Part shown: one piece after another, positions 45,286 through 56,009 of the stretch
Layout of the letters: each line of letters begins with the position of its first letter
How positions within the stretch are numbered: position 1 is the stretch's first letter
Assembly: GCF_003634965.1 (NCBI RefSeq)
Contig: NZ_RBXP01000015.1
Coordinates: 1 to 64,000 of the forward strand
DNA: 64,000 nt
From: Azonexus fungiphilus
Lineage (GTDB): Bacteria; Pseudomonadota; Gammaproteobacteria; Burkholderiales; Rhodocyclaceae
Direction: 5' to 3'
The notes under the pieces: model-generated
Database searches by the model: none
Seen by the model: only the letters and a program-made list of their open reading frames with translations
What the model was told of the DNA's origin: nothing
Program-made: the position numbers and the translations under genes

Positions 45286-45972
45286 CTAGGATCTGAAGAG
45301 ACGGGAATACTGGGTTTCGTGGCGGGCGCAGGCGATGGCGAAGGCCGGGGTGAAGTTCGACCAGGCGCTTTCCGGCAGTGTCAGCGCAGCGGCAGCCACC
45401 GCCGGGATGCGCCCGCCGAGTTCGGCGAGCAGGCGCTGGCCGCTGGCCTGGCCGAGCGGCACCGCCTTCAGCGCGGCCATCACCTGGTTTTCGGCCCAGG
45501 CCCAGAGGTAGGCGGTCAGGGCCGCTTCCGGGTCTATCCGCCAGCTCGCGGCGAGGCCGGCCCAGCCGGTCGGGAAGGCGATCTCGTCGAGTCCGGCCAG
45601 CGTCGCTTCGACATCGGCGAGCGCCGGGTCGCGCAGGTCGCGCACCAGCCGGTGCAGCGAAAAGCCCATCTGGGCGGTTTCCGCGCGCAGCTCGGCGGAT
45701 TCGCGGCTGGCCAGGAATTCGCCGTTGAGGCGGGCGATTTCGTCGCGGTCGTTGACGGTCCACGCCGCGATCAGGGCAAAAACCAGCGGCGCCTCGTAGC
45801 GGCCGATGCCATGCGCGAGCAGGTCGGCGATCCAGCGGCCGGCGCTTGCCTCGTCGCGGATGACGCCGGATTCGACCGCCCATTCCAGGCCTTGCGAATA
45901 GGTGTAGGCGCCGACCGGCAGCGCCGGACTGGCCAGCTGCAGCAGGCGGGCGAGTTGCAGGGAAGCGGTCAA
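45286..45972 (-). CDS. ureF: urease accessory protein UreF
   Basis: All-helical protein of 228 residues that links UreG to the UreD-apourease complex. Family blocks are [24 protein letters not shown] (quoted in part), the [21 protein letters not shown] region and the end [18 protein letters not shown]. No ATG is at the expected place. TTG at 45972, overlapping the ureE stop as TTGA, gives the right N terminus for the family; upstream frame is only the antisense of ureE. A TTG start would keep the UreF level low and coupled to UreE. Confidence 0.92.
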   Translation of the reverse strand: MTASLQLARLLQLASPALPVGAYTYSQGLEWAVESGVIRDEASAGRWIADLLAHGIGRYEAPLVFALIAAWTVNDRDEIARLNGEFLASRESAELRAETAQMGFSLHRLVRDLRDPALADVEATLAGLDEIAFPTGWAGLAASWRIDPEAALTAYLWAWAENQVMAALKAVPLGQASGQRLLAELGGRIPAVAAAALTLPESAWSNFTPAFAIACARHETQYSRLFRS

Positions 45973-46508
45973 CGCGGCTTGAACTCGTGGATTTTCGGTA
46001 CCGAGCGGTGTGGACCGTGACCGGGGTTGTGCAGGTCGGCGTGTTCGGGCTCGTCGCCGTGGTGATGGTGCCCGCCATGTGCCCCATACGCGCCGGATTC
46101 CGGCTGGAACGGGGCTTCCGTTTCGCTGATCGCGCAACCAAGGCCGCGCGCCATGTCGGCCAGCACGTGGTCGGTCTGGAAGCGCAGCTTGCCGCCGTTT
46201 TCGGTCGGCAGGATCTGCACCGGGACGTGCCGGTTACCGAGATGGTAAGCAGCGCGGGCGAACAGCAGCGGGCTGTCGGCGACGGCCTCGATCAACCTTT
46301 CCGGCGCGGCGAGGATTTCGACGACGGCCGAACCGTCTTCCGCCGCCAGCTTGTCGCCGCCGTGCAGGTGGTCGCCGCGCTCAAGAAAAATGCCGGCTTC
46401 GGTGCCGGAAGCGAGCTTGACCTTGAGGCGGCTGCGCTTGCGTTCGTCGTAGGCGAGCGCCACCGAGTCGGTGGCGGCTTGTTGCGTGCGTTGGTTGAGG
46501 ATGAGCAT
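45969..46508 (-). CDS. ureE: urease nickel chaperone UreE
   Basis: Nickel-binding dimer of 179 residues that gives Ni to UreG. The N-terminal peptide-binding domain has RGDHLHGGDKL, and the metal-binding domain YHLGNRHVPVQI. The C terminus is His-rich (HGGHHHHGDEPEHADLHNPGH), which raises nickel capacity. It starts 1 base after the ureC stop. Confidence 0.95.
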   Translation of the reverse strand: MLILNQRTQQAATDSVALAYDERKRSRLKVKLASGTEAGIFLERGDHLHGGDKLAAEDGSAVVEILAAPERLIEAVADSPLLFARAAYHLGNRHVPVQILPTENGGKLRFQTDHVLADMARGLGCAISETEAPFQPESGAYGAHGGHHHHGDEPEHADLHNPGHGPHRSVPKIHEFKPR

Positions 46509-46509
46509 G

Positions 46510-48216
46510 TCAGAACAGGAAGTAACGTTGCGCCAGCGGCAGTTCGGTGGCCGGCTCGCAGACGAGGTGCACGCCGTCCGCCTTGACCACGTAGGTTTCG
46601 GGATCGACGGTGATTTCCGGCGTGGCGCCGTTGTGCACCATGTCGGTCTTGGTCAGCGTGCGCGTGCCGGAGACGGCGACCAGCGGTTTGGCGAGGCCAA
46701 GCGCCTTGATGGCCGGATTTTGCAGCGCTGCTTGCGACACGAAGGTCACCGAGGTTTTCAGCGCCTTGCCGAAGCTGCCGAACATCGGCCGGTAATGCAC
46801 CGGCTGCGGCGTCGGGATCGAGGCGTTGGGGTCGCCCATGGCGGCGGCGGCGATCATGCCGCCCTTCAAAATCAGCGACGGTTTGACGCCGAAGAAGGCC
46901 GGTTTCCACAGCACCAGATCAGCCAGCTTGCCGACTTCGATCGAGCCGACGGTGTGCGCGATACCGTGGGTCAGCGCCGGGTTGATGGTGTACTTGGCGA
47001 TGTAGCGTTTCACCCGGAAATTGTCGTGGCGGGCGCTGTCTTCCGGCAAGGCGCCGCGCTGCAGCTTCATCTTGTGCGCCGCCTGCCAGGTGCGGATGAT
47101 GACTTCGCCGACGCGGCCCATGGCTTGCGAATCGGAAGACATCATCGAGAAGACACCGAGGTCGTGCAGGATGTCCTCGGCGGCAATCGTCTCGCGGCGG
47201 ATGCGCGATTCGGCGAAGGCCACGTCCTCGGCAATCGCCGGGTCGAGGTGGTGGCAAACCATCAGCATGTCGAGATGCTCGTCGATGGTATTCACCGTGT
47301 ACGGCATGGTCGGGTTGGTCGAGCTGGGCAGGACGTTGGGCAGGCCAGCCGCCTTGATGATGTCCGGCGCGTGGCCGCCGCCGGCGCCTTCGGTGTGGAA
47401 GGTGTGGATGGTGCGGCCCTTGAAGGCGCCAATCGTCGCCTCGACGAAGCCCGATTCGTTGAGCGTGTCGGTGTGGATGGCGACCTGCACGTCCATCTCG
47501 TCGGCGACCGACAGGCAGCAGTCGATGGCGGCGGGCGTCGTGCCCCAGTCCTCGTGCAGCTTGAGGCCGATGACGCCGGCCTCGACCTGCTCGCGCAAGG
47601 CTTCCGGCAGGCTGGCGTTGCCCTTGCCGAGGAAACCGAGGTTCATCGGGAAGGCGTCGGCGGCTTCGAGCATGCGGTGGATGTGCCAGGGGCCGGGTGT
47701 GCACGTCGTTGCATACGTGCCGGTCGCCGGGCCGGTGCCGCCGCCGATCATCGTGGTGACGCCGGAGTAGAGCGCTTCGTCGATCTGCTGCGGGCAGATG
47801 AAGTGGATGTGGCTGTCGATGCCGCCGGCCGTGACGATCATGCCTTCGCCGGCGATGACTTCGGTGCCGGGGCCGACGACGATGGTCACGCCGGGCTGGA
47901 TGTCCGGGTTGCCGGCCTTGCCGATGGCGGCGATGCGGCCGTCCTTCAAGCCGATGTCGGCCTTGACGATACCGGTGACGGCATCGACGATCAGCGCGTT
48001 GGTGATCACGGTATCGACCGTTTCAGCGGAAACCCGCTGGCTCTGGCCCATGCCGTCGCGGATGACCTTGCCGCCGCCGAATTTCACTTCCTCGCCGTAG
48101 ATCGTGTAGTCCTTCTCGACCTCGATGATCAGTTCGGTGTCAGCCAGGCGCAGGCGGTCGCCGGTGGTCGGGCCGAACATTTCGGCATAGGCCTGACGGG
48201 TGATTTTATTAGCCAT
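46510..48216 (-). CDS. ureC: urease subunit alpha
   Basis: Catalytic subunit that hydrolyses urea to ammonia and CO2; 568 residues, full length. Nickel ligands are visible: the HIHFICPQQ histidines, the lysine to be carbamylated in GLKLHEDWG, and the [11 protein letters not shown] aspartate. The mobile flap ([18 protein letters not shown]) is intact. ATG at 48216 overlaps the ureB stop by one base. Confidence 0.98.
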   Translation of the reverse strand: MANKITRQAYAEMFGPTTGDRLRLADTELIIEVEKDYTIYGEEVKFGGGKVIRDGMGQSQRVSAETVDTVITNALIVDAVTGIVKADIGLKDGRIAAIGKAGNPDIQPGVTIVVGPGTEVIAGEGMIVTAGGIDSHIHFICPQQIDEALYSGVTTMIGGGTGPATGTYATTCTPGPWHIHRMLEAADAFPMNLGFLGKGNASLPEALREQVEAGVIGLKLHEDWGTTPAAIDCCLSVADEMDVQVAIHTDTLNESGFVEATIGAFKGRTIHTFHTEGAGGGHAPDIIKAAGLPNVLPSSTNPTMPYTVNTIDEHLDMLMVCHHLDPAIAEDVAFAESRIRRETIAAEDILHDLGVFSMMSSDSQAMGRVGEVIIRTWQAAHKMKLQRGALPEDSARHDNFRVKRYIAKYTINPALTHGIAHTVGSIEVGKLADLVLWKPAFFGVKPSLILKGGMIAAAAMGDPNASIPTPQPVHYRPMFGSFGKALKTSVTFVSQAALQNPAIKALGLAKPLVAVSGTRTLTKTDMVHNGATPEITVDPETYVVKADGVHLVCEPATELPLAQRYFLF

Positions 48217-48521
48217 TACAAAGCTCCCTGAACGAGGCCGCGGAAACCGTAGACCTTGCGTTCGCCAGCCAGCGCGACCAGTTGCACGGTGCGGCTCTGG
48301 CCCGGCTCGAAACGCACGGCGGTACCGGCGGCGATGTCGAGGCGGTAGCCGCGCGCGGCGTCGCGGTCGAAGCTCAGGCCGGCGTTGGTCTCAAAGAAGT
48401 GGTAGTGCGAGCCAACCTGGATCGGCCGGTCGCCGGTGTTGGCGACGACCAGCGTGATCGTCGGGCGGCCGGCGTTGAGTTCGAGTTCGCCGGCTTCGGC
48501 GAGGAGTTCTCCGGGGATCAT
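48216..48521 (-). CDS. ureB: urease subunit beta
   Basis: Structural subunit of 101 residues. The family pattern MIPGEL, the [11 protein letters not shown] motif and the [14 protein letters not shown] end are complete. ATG at 48521 has GGAG 6 bases upstream and gives the canonical start; a TTG 21 bases upstream is possible but less likely. It follows the ureA stop by 13 bases. Confidence 0.96.
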   Translation of the reverse strand: MIPGELLAEAGELELNAGRPTITLVVANTGDRPIQVGSHYHFFETNAGLSFDRDAARGYRLDIAAGTAVRFEPGQSRTVQLVALAGERKVYGFRGLVQGAL

Positions 48522-48534
48522 CGCGTGCTCCAGA

Positions 48535-48837
48535 TCAGACAATCGGATGGTGAACGGTCACCAGTTTGGTGCCATCGGGGAAGGTCGCTTCGACCTGGAT
48601 CTCCGGGATCAGCTCGGCGATGCCGTCCATCACGTCGGCGCGGCTGAGCACCTTGGTCCCGGCGTGCATCAGTTCGGCCACGGTCTTGCCGTCGCGGGCG
48701 CCTTCCATGATCGCGCAGGTGATCAGCGCCACCGCTTCCGGGTAATTGAGCTTCAGGCCCCGGGCCAGGCGCCGTTCGGCGAGCAGGCCGGCGGTGAAGA
48801 TCAGCAGCTTGTCTTTTTCTCTTGGCGTCAATTCCAT
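48535..48837 (-). CDS. ureA: urease subunit gamma
   Basis: Structural subunit of 100 residues beginning [20 protein letters not shown], the invariant start, and ending [12 protein letters not shown]. The beta and gamma subunits are separate genes, as in most proteobacteria. It follows ureD by 10 bases. Confidence 0.97.
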   Translation of the reverse strand: MELTPREKDKLLIFTAGLLAERRLARGLKLNYPEAVALITCAIMEGARDGKTVAELMHAGTKVLSRADVMDGIAELIPEIQVEATFPDGTKLVTVHHPIV

Positions 48838-48847
48838 GACGACTCCT

Positions 48848-49702
48848 TCAGGTATTCCAGATTCTGGGCAAAACGGCCGGTCGGCCGCAGCAGGCCGGAC
48901 GCAGGATTTTCCATAATTCGATGCACCACAGCCGGGCGGCCTCGCTGTTGTCGCCGAGATAGCGAGCAAGCAGCATGCCCGGCAGTACGGTGATGCCGTG
49001 GCCTGCGCCATCGCCGGGGGCGACGGCGCGCAAGGCCTCGAGCAGGCCGGCGGCCTGCTGCGGCAGTTCCGGGAAGCTGCACTGCAGCGTCGCGCAGACG
49101 GTCGCGCCGGACCAGCCGGCCGGGCTGGCGAGCATGGCGTCGCCGCCATCGACGCGGCCGCGTTCGATCCACAGCGGGCGCTGTTCACGGTCGACCCGCG
49201 AAAACAGCGAAAAATGCCCGCGCGTGAAACGTTCGCCGGCGGCGGCGCGCCCCAGGCAGAGGATGTCCCAGCCCAGGTAGCGGGCGTCTGCGGCGAGGCT
49301 GACGCGGGTCTCCATGCGGGCGAGCGCGCCGTCGAAAACGATCGCCTCCTGCGGCAGCCATTCCAGCGTCGCGCCGGGGCCGACCTCGAGCCGCACCGTC
49401 TGCGATGCCTCGGCGCCGCCCGAGCGATACCACTTGCCGGCGCCCGGGGTGGTGATTTGTGCGTGCGTCTGACGGTCGACCGTGATGCCGATCGATAAAT
49501 GGTCGCCGCCGGCGATCCCCGACGGCGGGTGCAGCAGCAGCGCCTGGCAGACGCCGTCGCCTTCCGGGTAGAGCGCCTTCTGCACGCGCAGCGGGCCGCG
49601 GTGGCGATTCTCGCCGAGCACGCTGCGTTCGCCCTGGCGGTGGAAGGCAAGGTGGAGCTCGGCTTGCCAGGTCGGCGCGGCATCGGGAAGGCGTGAATTC
49701 AT
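48848..49702 (-). CDS. ureD: urease accessory protein UreD
   Basis: First gene of the urease operon; scaffold of 284 residues for nickel delivery. Typical blocks are [20 protein letters not shown] near residue 92 and [14 protein letters not shown]. Two palindrome copies lie in the gene: an exact one encoding ITVDRQ near residue 75, and a one-sided one encoding SRVDRE near 172. No typical sigma-54 site was found upstream. No urea or nickel transporter gene is in the operon. Confidence 0.95.
   Translation of the reverse strand: MNSRLPDAAPTWQAELHLAFHRQGERSVLGENRHRGPLRVQKALYPEGDGVCQALLLHPPSGIAGGDHLSIGITVDRQTHAQITTPGAGKWYRSGGAEASQTVRLEVGPGATLEWLPQEAIVFDGALARMETRVSLAADARYLGWDILCLGRAAAGERFTRGHFSLFSRVDREQRPLWIERGRVDGGDAMLASPAGWSGATVCATLQCSFPELPQQAAGLLEALRAVAPGDGAGHGITVLPGMLLARYLGDNSEAARLWCIELWKILRPACCGRPAVLPRIWNT
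49472..49483. repeat. ACGGTCGACCGT palindrome, exact copy in ureD
   Basis: Exact 12-base copy preceded by TCTG, as in the mutL and 20376 copies. It encodes Thr-Val-Asp-Arg in UreD; the same tetrapeptide is encoded in mutL. Confidence 0.6.
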
Positions 49703-49872
49703 GCGCGGGATTATGGGCCAGCCGGGCCATCCCGGGAATACGCAACAATACGCAGGCGACTACCGGCAAGGGCTTGCCCTAGGTGCATGCCGGGTGGATC
49801 GGGCGTAGCATCCGCGATGGTTTTTTTGCCGGCGCCGGTGCGCCGGCCGGACTGCTGACCAAGGAGGGGGCG

Positions 49873-50289
49873 ATGGCGTGCGAACTGCTGTGGGAACCGG
49901 AAGGCGTGCTCGCGCGATTTTCCGGCGTCATTGGCGGTCCCGAGTTTCTCGCCGCGGTTGCCCGCATCCAGAGCGATCCCCGCTTCGACGATGTCCATTA
50001 CGTCATCCACGACCTGAGCGCGGCAACCCCGGCCGGGCTTGGCGAGAACACGCTGATCGAACTGGCGGCGCTGCATCTCGGGGCCTGCGCCTCGACGCCG
50101 AACTGCCGCATCGTCTTCGTCGGCTGCGCGCCGACGCTGGCCGCGAACATCCTGAAAATCCTGATGGCGCCGCTGGCGATGTCCTACGAGGTGGCGGTGC
50201 ACGCCGACGTCGAAGCGGCCCGCGACTGGCTGGCAGCGCAGCCGCAGCTGTTGCGGATGAGCGACGTGATGGGCTACTGGCGCGCCTGA
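49873..50289 (+). CDS. STAS/SEC14-like domain protein
   Basis: Protein of 138 residues with the alternating strand-helix pattern of STAS-like (SpoIIAA-like) proteins: [20 protein letters not shown] at the start and [13 protein letters not shown] in the core. Such small proteins may act in regulation or ligand binding; no specific role is known. ATG at 49873 has a perfect AAGGAGG ribosome site; the frame extends 90 bases upstream without one. It converges with the hybrid kinase gene with a 16-base overlap. Confidence 0.65.
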   Translation: MACELLWEPEGVLARFSGVIGGPEFLAAVARIQSDPRFDDVHYVIHDLSAATPAGLGENTLIELAALHLGACASTPNCRIVFVGCAPTLAANILKILMAPLAMSYEVAVHADVEAARDWLAAQPQLLRMSDVMGYWRA

Positions 50290-52571
50290 GCGCGGCGGGT
50301 CAGCGTTTCCAGCAGCAACCGGTAGAAACGCTCGGGGTCGATCGGCTTGGTCAGGAAATCGTCCATGCCGGCGGCCAGGCAGCGGGCGCGGTCCTCGGCG
50401 AAGGCGTTGGCGGTCATCGCCACGATCGGCAGCAGCGCGCCGCCGGGTAGCCGGCGGATCTGCCGGGTCGCCTCGAGGCCATCCATGCGCGGCATCTGCA
50501 TGTCCATCAGGACCAGGTCGTAAGCCCCGGCGGCCACCTTGTCCACCGCCACCTGGCCGTCCTCGGCAGCCTCGGCGACCAGGCCGGCCTCGTCGAGCAG
50601 CATCAACGCGATCTCGCGGTTGACCGGTTCGTCCTCGACCAGCAGCACGCGGCGGCCGGCATGGCGGCGGCGCAGCTGCAGCTCGATGTCCTCGCTCGCC
50701 GGCGTCGCCGCCGTCGCGTCGGCGGCCGGTTTCTTCAGCCGGGCGGTCAGCCAGAAGGTGCTGCCCTCGCCGGGCACGCTGCTGACGCCGACTTCGCCGC
50801 CCATCGCCTCGGCGATGCGGGCGGTGATCGCCAGGCCCAGGCCGGTGCCGCCGTACTTGCGCGTGGTCGACGCGTCGGCCTGCTCGAAGGCCTTGAACAG
50901 CCGCGCCTGCGTCGCCGGCTCGACGCCGATGCCGGTGTCGCTGACTTCCAGGCGGATCAGTGCTTCGTTCCCGCTATCCTCGAGCAACAGGCCGCGCAGG
51001 CGGATTTCGCCGCGCTCGGTGAACTTGATCGCGTTGCCGGCGTAGTTGAGCAGCGCCTGCTGCAGGCGGGTCGGGTCGCCGAGCAGGCGTTCCGGCAACT
51101 CGGTGAAATCGGTGTGCAGCGCCAGCGACTTGGCGCGCGCCCGCTCCTGGATCATCGAGGCGACGTTCTCGAAGAGGCTGCCCGGGCGGAACGGTGTTTC
51201 CTCGAGTTCGAGCTTGCCGGCCTCGATCTTCGACAGGTCGAGGACCATGTTGATGACTTCGAGCAGGTGCTGGCCGGCCGCTTCCAGCTTGTCGAGACGC
51301 ACCGACTGCTCGGGCGGCAGGCCGCCGCGGCGGATCAGGTGGGCCATGCCGCTGATCGCGTTGAGCGGTGTCCGGATTTCGTGGCTCATGTTCGCCAGGA
51401 AGGTGCTCTTGGCCAGACTGGCGGCCTCCGCCGCTTCCTTGGCCTGCGACAGCGCGGTGGTCCGTTCGACAACGCGGGCCTCGAGGCCGCTGTTGAGTTC
51501 GCGCAGTTTCTGCTCGCGCTCGAGGATGGTGTCGGCCATCCGGCCGATGTTGGCCGAGAGCCGGTTGAATTCGACGATGCGTCCGCGTGGCCAGTCGCTG
51601 ACCGCCTCGCCGCGGGCGACCCGGTCGGCGCGCCGGATGATGCCGGTGAGCGGGCGCAGCAGGCGCGAGGCGCCGTAGAGCGCGAGCAGCGAGCCGATCA
51701 GCAGCGAGGCCAGGAAACCGCCGCAGACGATGAGCACGGTCATCCGGATTTCCGGATGCTCGAGGCCGGCCGGCAGGCGGGCGATGAAGATCCAGCCGAG
51801 CTGCGCCGAGCGGGCGCCGCCGACGTAGTGGTTGTGGCCGTCGATGGCGAACTGGCGCGGCAGCGGCTGGTTGGCGAGGATGGCGGCGAGCAGCGGCGAC
51901 GAATAGAGATTGACGCCCATCCGCGTCTCCGACTCGGTGTCGGCGAGCACCTCGCCGCGCTGGTCGATGACCCAGATCGCGCGCTGCTGGTCGACGGCGC
52001 CGTGGCGGCCGATGTCGAGCAGGTAGGACAGCGGCAGTTCGGCAATCAGCGTGCGCCGGTCAGCGAGCGGCACGGCCAGGCCGACGGTGACCAGGCCGGT
52101 GAGCGGCGACAGGTACTTGTCGCTCCACACCGCCGTCCGCTTCTGCTGGACCTCGCGCAGCAGCGGCGCCGCCGACAGGTCGCTATCGACCACCTCGGCC
52201 TGCAGGTGGGCGTAGCTCGGTGCCAGGCCGGCGGCGCTGACCCGGCCCTGCGGCGAGATCAGGTAGAGGGCGCGGAAACTGCGGCCGTTCTCCGCAGCGT
52301 GGTCGAGCAGGCGGTCGGCGACGCCGCCGTTCTCGACGGCATTGGCGAGCAGCGCCAGTTGCTCCTGCAGCGCGCCGAGCTGCAGTTCGATGCGCAGCCC
52401 GAGTTCGCGGGCATCGCCCTCGGCGCGGGTGCGGATCTCGTCCTCGAGTTGCGGGATCCGGTTGAGCAGGAAGATCGAGCCGACGATGGCGAAGCTGAGC
52501 ACCGAAGTCAGTGCCAGCAGGGCGCCGAGGTAGAGGTGGAGTCGCCATTCGCGGCGCCGGCGCTCGCTCAT
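50274..52571 (-). CDS. hybrid sensor histidine kinase with C-terminal receiver
   Basis: Membrane sensor of 765 residues. Two membrane segments (about 13-35 and 272-292) enclose a periplasmic Cache-like domain, followed by HAMP, a HisKA domain with [16 protein letters not shown], an ATPase domain ([27 protein letters not shown]) and a receiver with [12 protein letters not shown] and a conserved Lys in LTKPIDPE. No Hpt domain or output regulator is adjacent. The start overlaps the stop of the upstream binding-protein gene (ATGA), so the two proteins are made together and probably form one sensory unit. Confidence 0.93.
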   Translation of the reverse strand: MSERRRREWRLHLYLGALLALTSVLSFAIVGSIFLLNRIPQLEDEIRTRAEGDARELGLRIELQLGALQEQLALLANAVENGGVADRLLDHAAENGRSFRALYLISPQGRVSAAGLAPSYAHLQAEVVDSDLSAAPLLREVQQKRTAVWSDKYLSPLTGLVTVGLAVPLADRRTLIAELPLSYLLDIGRHGAVDQQRAIWVIDQRGEVLADTESETRMGVNLYSSPLLAAILANQPLPRQFAIDGHNHYVGGARSAQLGWIFIARLPAGLEHPEIRMTVLIVCGGFLASLLIGSLLALYGASRLLRPLTGIIRRADRVARGEAVSDWPRGRIVEFNRLSANIGRMADTILEREQKLRELNSGLEARVVERTTALSQAKEAAEAASLAKSTFLANMSHEIRTPLNAISGMAHLIRRGGLPPEQSVRLDKLEAAGQHLLEVINMVLDLSKIEAGKLELEETPFRPGSLFENVASMIQERARAKSLALHTDFTELPERLLGDPTRLQQALLNYAGNAIKFTERGEIRLRGLLLEDSGNEALIRLEVSDTGIGVEPATQARLFKAFEQADASTTRKYGGTGLGLAITARIAEAMGGEVGVSSVPGEGSTFWLTARLKKPAADATAATPASEDIELQLRRRHAGRRVLLVEDEPVNREIALMLLDEAGLVAEAAEDGQVAVDKVAAGAYDLVLMDMQMPRMDGLEATRQIRRLPGGALLPIVAMTANAFAEDRARCLAAGMDDFLTKPIDPERFYRLLLETLTRRAQARQ

Positions 52572-53680
52572 CGGACCTGGGTCAGCCGGCCGCTGCGGAT
52601 TTCGGTGAAGAACACCTGCCGCGTGGTGTCGCCGTTGGCGTCGAAAACGATGCTCTGCTGGGCGCCCTGGTAGGGGCCGTAGCTGAGCAAGGCGTGCTTG
52701 ATGTCCTCGCCCGGCCGGCGCTTCTGCAGGGCGGCGATGACCACATTGGCGGTGTCGAAGGCGAGCAGCGAGAACGAGCCGAACTCGCGCTGGAAGCGCT
52801 GGCGGTAGCCGTCGCGGAACGCCTGGAAGGCGGCACCGGGATCGTCGCGGTCGTAGGCGTGGGCGATCAGCAGGCCGTCGACGGCTTCGCCGCCCATCTC
52901 GCTGAGCAGTTCGCCCGAGGCCGCCCATTCGGTCGAGGTCAGGCGCAGCCCGGGGGCCTGCCGGCGCGCCTGCTGGCAGAGGCGGGCGGTGTCGAGCGAG
53001 CTGGCGACGAAGAGCAGGGTGTCCGGTCGTGCCGGCAACAGGCGGGCGATGACCTCGGCGAAGCTCGGCGTCGCCGCCGATTCGAACAGGCTGGTTTGCG
53101 GCACGCTGCCGCCGAGATGCTCGAACTGGGCGCGGAAGGCTTTTACCCAGGTGTCGGAGTAGGGCAGGTTGGAGGCGTCGAAGGCGATCCCGACGCGGCG
53201 GGCGCCGCGCTCGTAGAGCACCGTTGCGTGGTGGCGGGCGGCTTCGCCGGTGGTGCGGTTGACGCGGAAGAAGTTGTCGTCCTTGCCGTGGAAGTCGGTC
53301 GAGGCGACGGTCGGGCTGATCATCACCTGGCCGGCGCGGTTCATCAGCGGAACGACGATACTGGCCATCGAGCTGGTCACCGGGCCGATGATGATCTCGG
53401 GTTTGAGGGCGATCAGTTCCTCGGCGGCGCGGATCGCCTGTTCGCGTTCCTGGCCGTCGTCGCGGACGATCAGCTCGATCGGCCGGCCGTTGATGCCGCC
53501 GGCGCGGTTCTGCCGCTCGACGGCGAGGATGACGCCGTTGCGCACGCTTTCGCCGAAATCCGAGCCGCGGTCGGAGAGGCCGGCGAGCAGGCCGATGCGT
53601 ACCGGCTCGTCGCTGCCGCAGCCGGCCAGCAAGGCGAGCAGGCCAGCAATCAGCAGCGGCGCACGCAAAGGACCCTTCAC
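52568..53680 (-). CDS. Leu/Ile/Val-type periplasmic binding lipoprotein
   Basis: Type I periplasmic binding protein of 370 residues with a lipobox (LLAGC near residue 21), like substrate-binding proteins of branched-chain amino-acid ABC importers. Blocks include [34 protein letters not shown] and [20 protein letters not shown]. No permease or ATPase gene is next to it; instead it is coupled to a hybrid kinase. It therefore probably acts as a ligand-binding co-receptor. The ligand is unknown. Confidence 0.85.
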   Translation of the reverse strand: MKGPLRAPLLIAGLLALLAGCGSDEPVRIGLLAGLSDRGSDFGESVRNGVILAVERQNRAGGINGRPIELIVRDDGQEREQAIRAAEELIALKPEIIIGPVTSSMASIVVPLMNRAGQVMISPTVASTDFHGKDDNFFRVNRTTGEAARHHATVLYERGARRVGIAFDASNLPYSDTWVKAFRAQFEHLGGSVPQTSLFESAATPSFAEVIARLLPARPDTLLFVASSLDTARLCQQARRQAPGLRLTSTEWAASGELLSEMGGEAVDGLLIAHAYDRDDPGAAFQAFRDGYRQRFQREFGSFSLLAFDTANVVIAALQKRRPGEDIKHALLSYGPYQGAQQSIVFDANGDTTRQVFFTEIRSGRLTQVR

Positions 53681-53764
53681 TCGTCTCTCCCCCCTGGATA
53701 ACGAGCCAACAGTCTAGCGCGTTCCGGCGCCGCCGGCACCAGTCTGGTGCAGGGTCGGCGGCGT

Positions 53765-54613
53765 TTACTGGCGGATTTCGCGGGTGTTGCCGGGCAGCGC
53801 GAACTCGCCGCTGCTGCGGAAGGGGTTGATGTCGAGGCCGCCGCGCCGGGTGTAGCGGGCGTAAACCGAGAGCGCCTCGGGGGCGCAGCGGCGGCTCAGG
53901 TCGCAGAAGATGCGCTCGACGCACTGCTCGTGGAACTCGTTGTGGTTGCGGAACGAGACCAGGTAGCGGAGCAGGCCGGCGTGGTCGATCGGCCGGCCGC
54001 GGTAGCGGATGATCACCATCGCCCAGTCGGGCTGGCCGGTGACCAGGCAGTTCGACTTGAGCAGGTGCGAATACAGGGTTTCCTCGGTTTTTGCCGTTTC
54101 CGGGGCGTCGACCGTGGACAACAGTTCCGGCATCGGCTGGTAGTCGGTGCAGTCGATGTCGAGCTCGTCGAGGGCGATGCCCTGCGGGTATTCGATGACA
54201 TTTTGCGGTCGACCGCGCAAATCCTCGATTTTTGCCGTCACCGGCGCCCCGGCCGCGGCCGAGAGGTCGCGCTGCAGTGTCGTGACGACCGCGGCGAGGT
54301 CGGCGAAGACGGTCTGGTTGAAGGAGTTCAGGTAGAGCTTGAACGACTTCGATTCGATCAGGTTCGGGCTGTCGGCCGGAATCCGGAAGCTGCCGACGGC
54401 GACCACCGGTTTGCCGCGCGGGTTGAGCCAGGACAGCTCGTAGGCGTTCCAGATGTCGGCGCCGACGAAGGGCTGCGTGCCGGCCGCGATGCCCAGCTCG
54501 GCGCGCTTGAGCTGGCGCGGGATCGGGTAGAGCAGTTCCGGCGCGTAGTCGCTGCGGTACTCGGTCGGCTTGCCGAGCGGGGAAAGGGTGCTGGGGTCGA
54601 GGGTCGGATTCAT
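53765..54613 (-). CDS. queF: NADPH-dependent 7-cyano-7-deazaguanine reductase
   Basis: Reduces preQ0 to preQ1 in queuosine synthesis; 282 residues, the long two-domain form. Catalytic Cys189 is in [12 protein letters not shown], with Asp196, as in the E. coli enzyme (190 and 197). [10 protein letters not shown] is also conserved. Two palindrome copies lie in the gene, encoding RGRPQN and STVDAP. TAAAAT just ahead of the start may be a -10 element for its own transcript; otherwise it is the tail of the ABC operon, 30 bases after the ATPase stop. Confidence 0.95.
   Translation of the reverse strand: MNPTLDPSTLSPLGKPTEYRSDYAPELLYPIPRQLKRAELGIAAGTQPFVGADIWNAYELSWLNPRGKPVVAVGSFRIPADSPNLIESKSFKLYLNSFNQTVFADLAAVVTTLQRDLSAAAGAPVTAKIEDLRGRPQNVIEYPQGIALDELDIDCTDYQPMPELLSTVDAPETAKTEETLYSHLLKSNCLVTGQPDWAMVIIRYRGRPIDHAGLLRYLVSFRNHNEFHEQCVERIFCDLSRRCAPEALSVYARYTRRGGLDINPFRSSGEFALPGNTREIRQ
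54206..54215. repeat. CGGTCGACCG palindrome, exact copy in queF
   Basis: Exact copy within the 12-base palindrome GCGGTCGACCGC, next to ATTTTTGCCGTCACCGG. It encodes Gly-Arg-Pro in QueF. A second, one-sided copy lies at 54105-54119. Confidence 0.6.
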
Positions 54614-54643
54614 CGCCGCGATTTTACCGGAGCACCCCGCCGT

Positions 54644-55372
54644 TCAGTTGATCGAGCCGATGAAGCTGGCCAGCTCCGGCGTGCGCGGGTTGGCGAACAG
54701 CTCCTGCGGGTCGCCGGCCTCGTGGATGCGGCCCTGGTACATGAACACCAGCTTGTCGCCGACTTCGCGGGCGAAGCGCATCTCGTGCGTCACCATGATC
54801 AGCGTCATGCCCTCGGCGGCGAGGGTCTTGACCACGGCGAGCACCTCGTTGACCAGCTCCGGGTCGAGCGCCGAGGTGATTTCGTCGCAGAGCAGCACGC
54901 GCGGCTGCATCGCCAGCGCCCGGGCGATCGCGACGCGCTGCTGCTGGCCGCCGGAGAGCTGGTCGGGAAAGGCGTCGAACTTCTCGCGCAGGCCGACCTT
55001 GTCGAGCATCGCCAGCGCCAGCTCGCGGGCCTCGGCGTCGCCCAGCTTGCGGACGATGCGGGTGGCAAGCATGACGTTCTGGCCGACCGTCAGGTGCGGG
55101 AACAGGTTGAACTGCTGGAAGACCATGCCGACCTTCTGGCGCAGTGCGCGCAGGTCGGTTTCGTGCGGGTGGATGCGTTCGCCGTCGACCTCGATGCAGC
55201 CTTCGTCGAAGCTCTCCAGGCCGTTGATGGTGCGCAGCAGCGTGCTCTTGCCCGAACCGCTGCGGCCGATCAGGGCGATCACCTGGCCTTCCTCGATGTC
55301 GAGGTCGATGCCGCGCAGCACGTGGTTGCTGCCGAAATGCTTGTGCAGGGCGTCAATGCGCACGAGAGCCAT
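54644..55372 (-). CDS. polar amino-acid ABC transporter ATPase
   Basis: ABC ATPase of 242 residues, GlnQ/HisP type. Walker [12 protein letters not shown], the signature [15 protein letters not shown] and Walker [15 protein letters not shown] are complete. It couples with the two permeases and the binding protein upstream on the strand, overlapping the permease gene by 20 bases. Confidence 0.95.
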   Translation of the reverse strand: MALVRIDALHKHFGSNHVLRGIDLDIEEGQVIALIGRSGSGKSTLLRTINGLESFDEGCIEVDGERIHPHETDLRALRQKVGMVFQQFNLFPHLTVGQNVMLATRIVRKLGDAEARELALAMLDKVGLREKFDAFPDQLSGGQQQRVAIARALAMQPRVLLCDEITSALDPELVNEVLAVVKTLAAEGMTLIMVTHEMRFAREVGDKLVFMYQGRIHEAGDPQELFANPRTPELASFIGSIN

Positions 55373-56009
55373 GGATTTTCCTTTCGAGGATGCGGGAGTA
55401 GGCAGAAAGCGGGTAGCACAGGGCGAAGTAGCCGAGGGCGACGAAGCCGAAGACGAGGAAGGGCTGGTAGGTGGCGTTGGCGAGCATGGAGCCGGTCTTG
55501 GTCAGCTCGACGAAGCCGATGATCGAGGTCACGGCGGTGCCCTTGACCACCTGCACCGAGAAGCCGACGGTCGGCGCGATGGCGATGCGCAGCGCCTGCG
55601 GCAGGATCACGTAGCGCATCTGCTCGACGTGGGTCAGCGCCAGGCTGGCCGAGGCTTCCCACTGGCCTTTCGGGATCGACTCGACGCAGCCGCGCCAGAT
55701 TTCGCCGAGGTAGGCGCTGGTGAACAGCGTCAGGCCGATGGCGGCGGCCAGCCATGGCGAGATTTCGAGGCCGATCAGGCTGCCGCCGAAGAAGATGATG
55801 AACAGCTGCATCAGCAGCGGCGTGCCCTGGAAGACCTCGATGTAGCCCTGCGCCAGCCGGCGTGCCAGCGGGTTCCTGGCGATCCGGGCGAAGAGCAGGA
55901 GCAGGCCGGCGATGCCGCCGAGGACAAAGGCGGTCAGCGACAGGCCGATGGTCCACAAGGCGCCGTCGAGCAGGTTGCGGGCGATGTCCCAGGTCGAGAT
56001 GTCGTTCAT
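55353..56009 (-). CDS. polar amino-acid ABC transporter permease
   Basis: Inner-membrane permease of 218 residues, HisM/GlnP type. [20 protein letters not shown] is the N-terminal family motif, and the EAA loop reads [23 protein letters not shown] (quoted by feature, about residues 118-140). The start overlaps the stop of the other permease by 4 bases. Confidence 0.93.
   Translation of the reverse strand: MNDISTWDIARNLLDGALWTIGLSLTAFVLGGIAGLLLLFARIARNPLARRLAQGYIEVFQGTPLLMQLFIIFFGGSLIGLEISPWLAAAIGLTLFTSAYLGEIWRGCVESIPKGQWEASASLALTHVEQMRYVILPQALRIAIAPTVGFSVQVVKGTAVTSIIGFVELTKTGSMLANATYQPFLVFGFVALGYFALCYPLSAYSRILERKIHGSRAH

Noticed and set aside
49703-49872. Possible sigma-54 promoter for the urease operon
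   Set aside because: Several GG/GC pairs occur in this GC-rich gap, but none fits TGGCAC-N5-TTGC at the required spacing on the minus strand.
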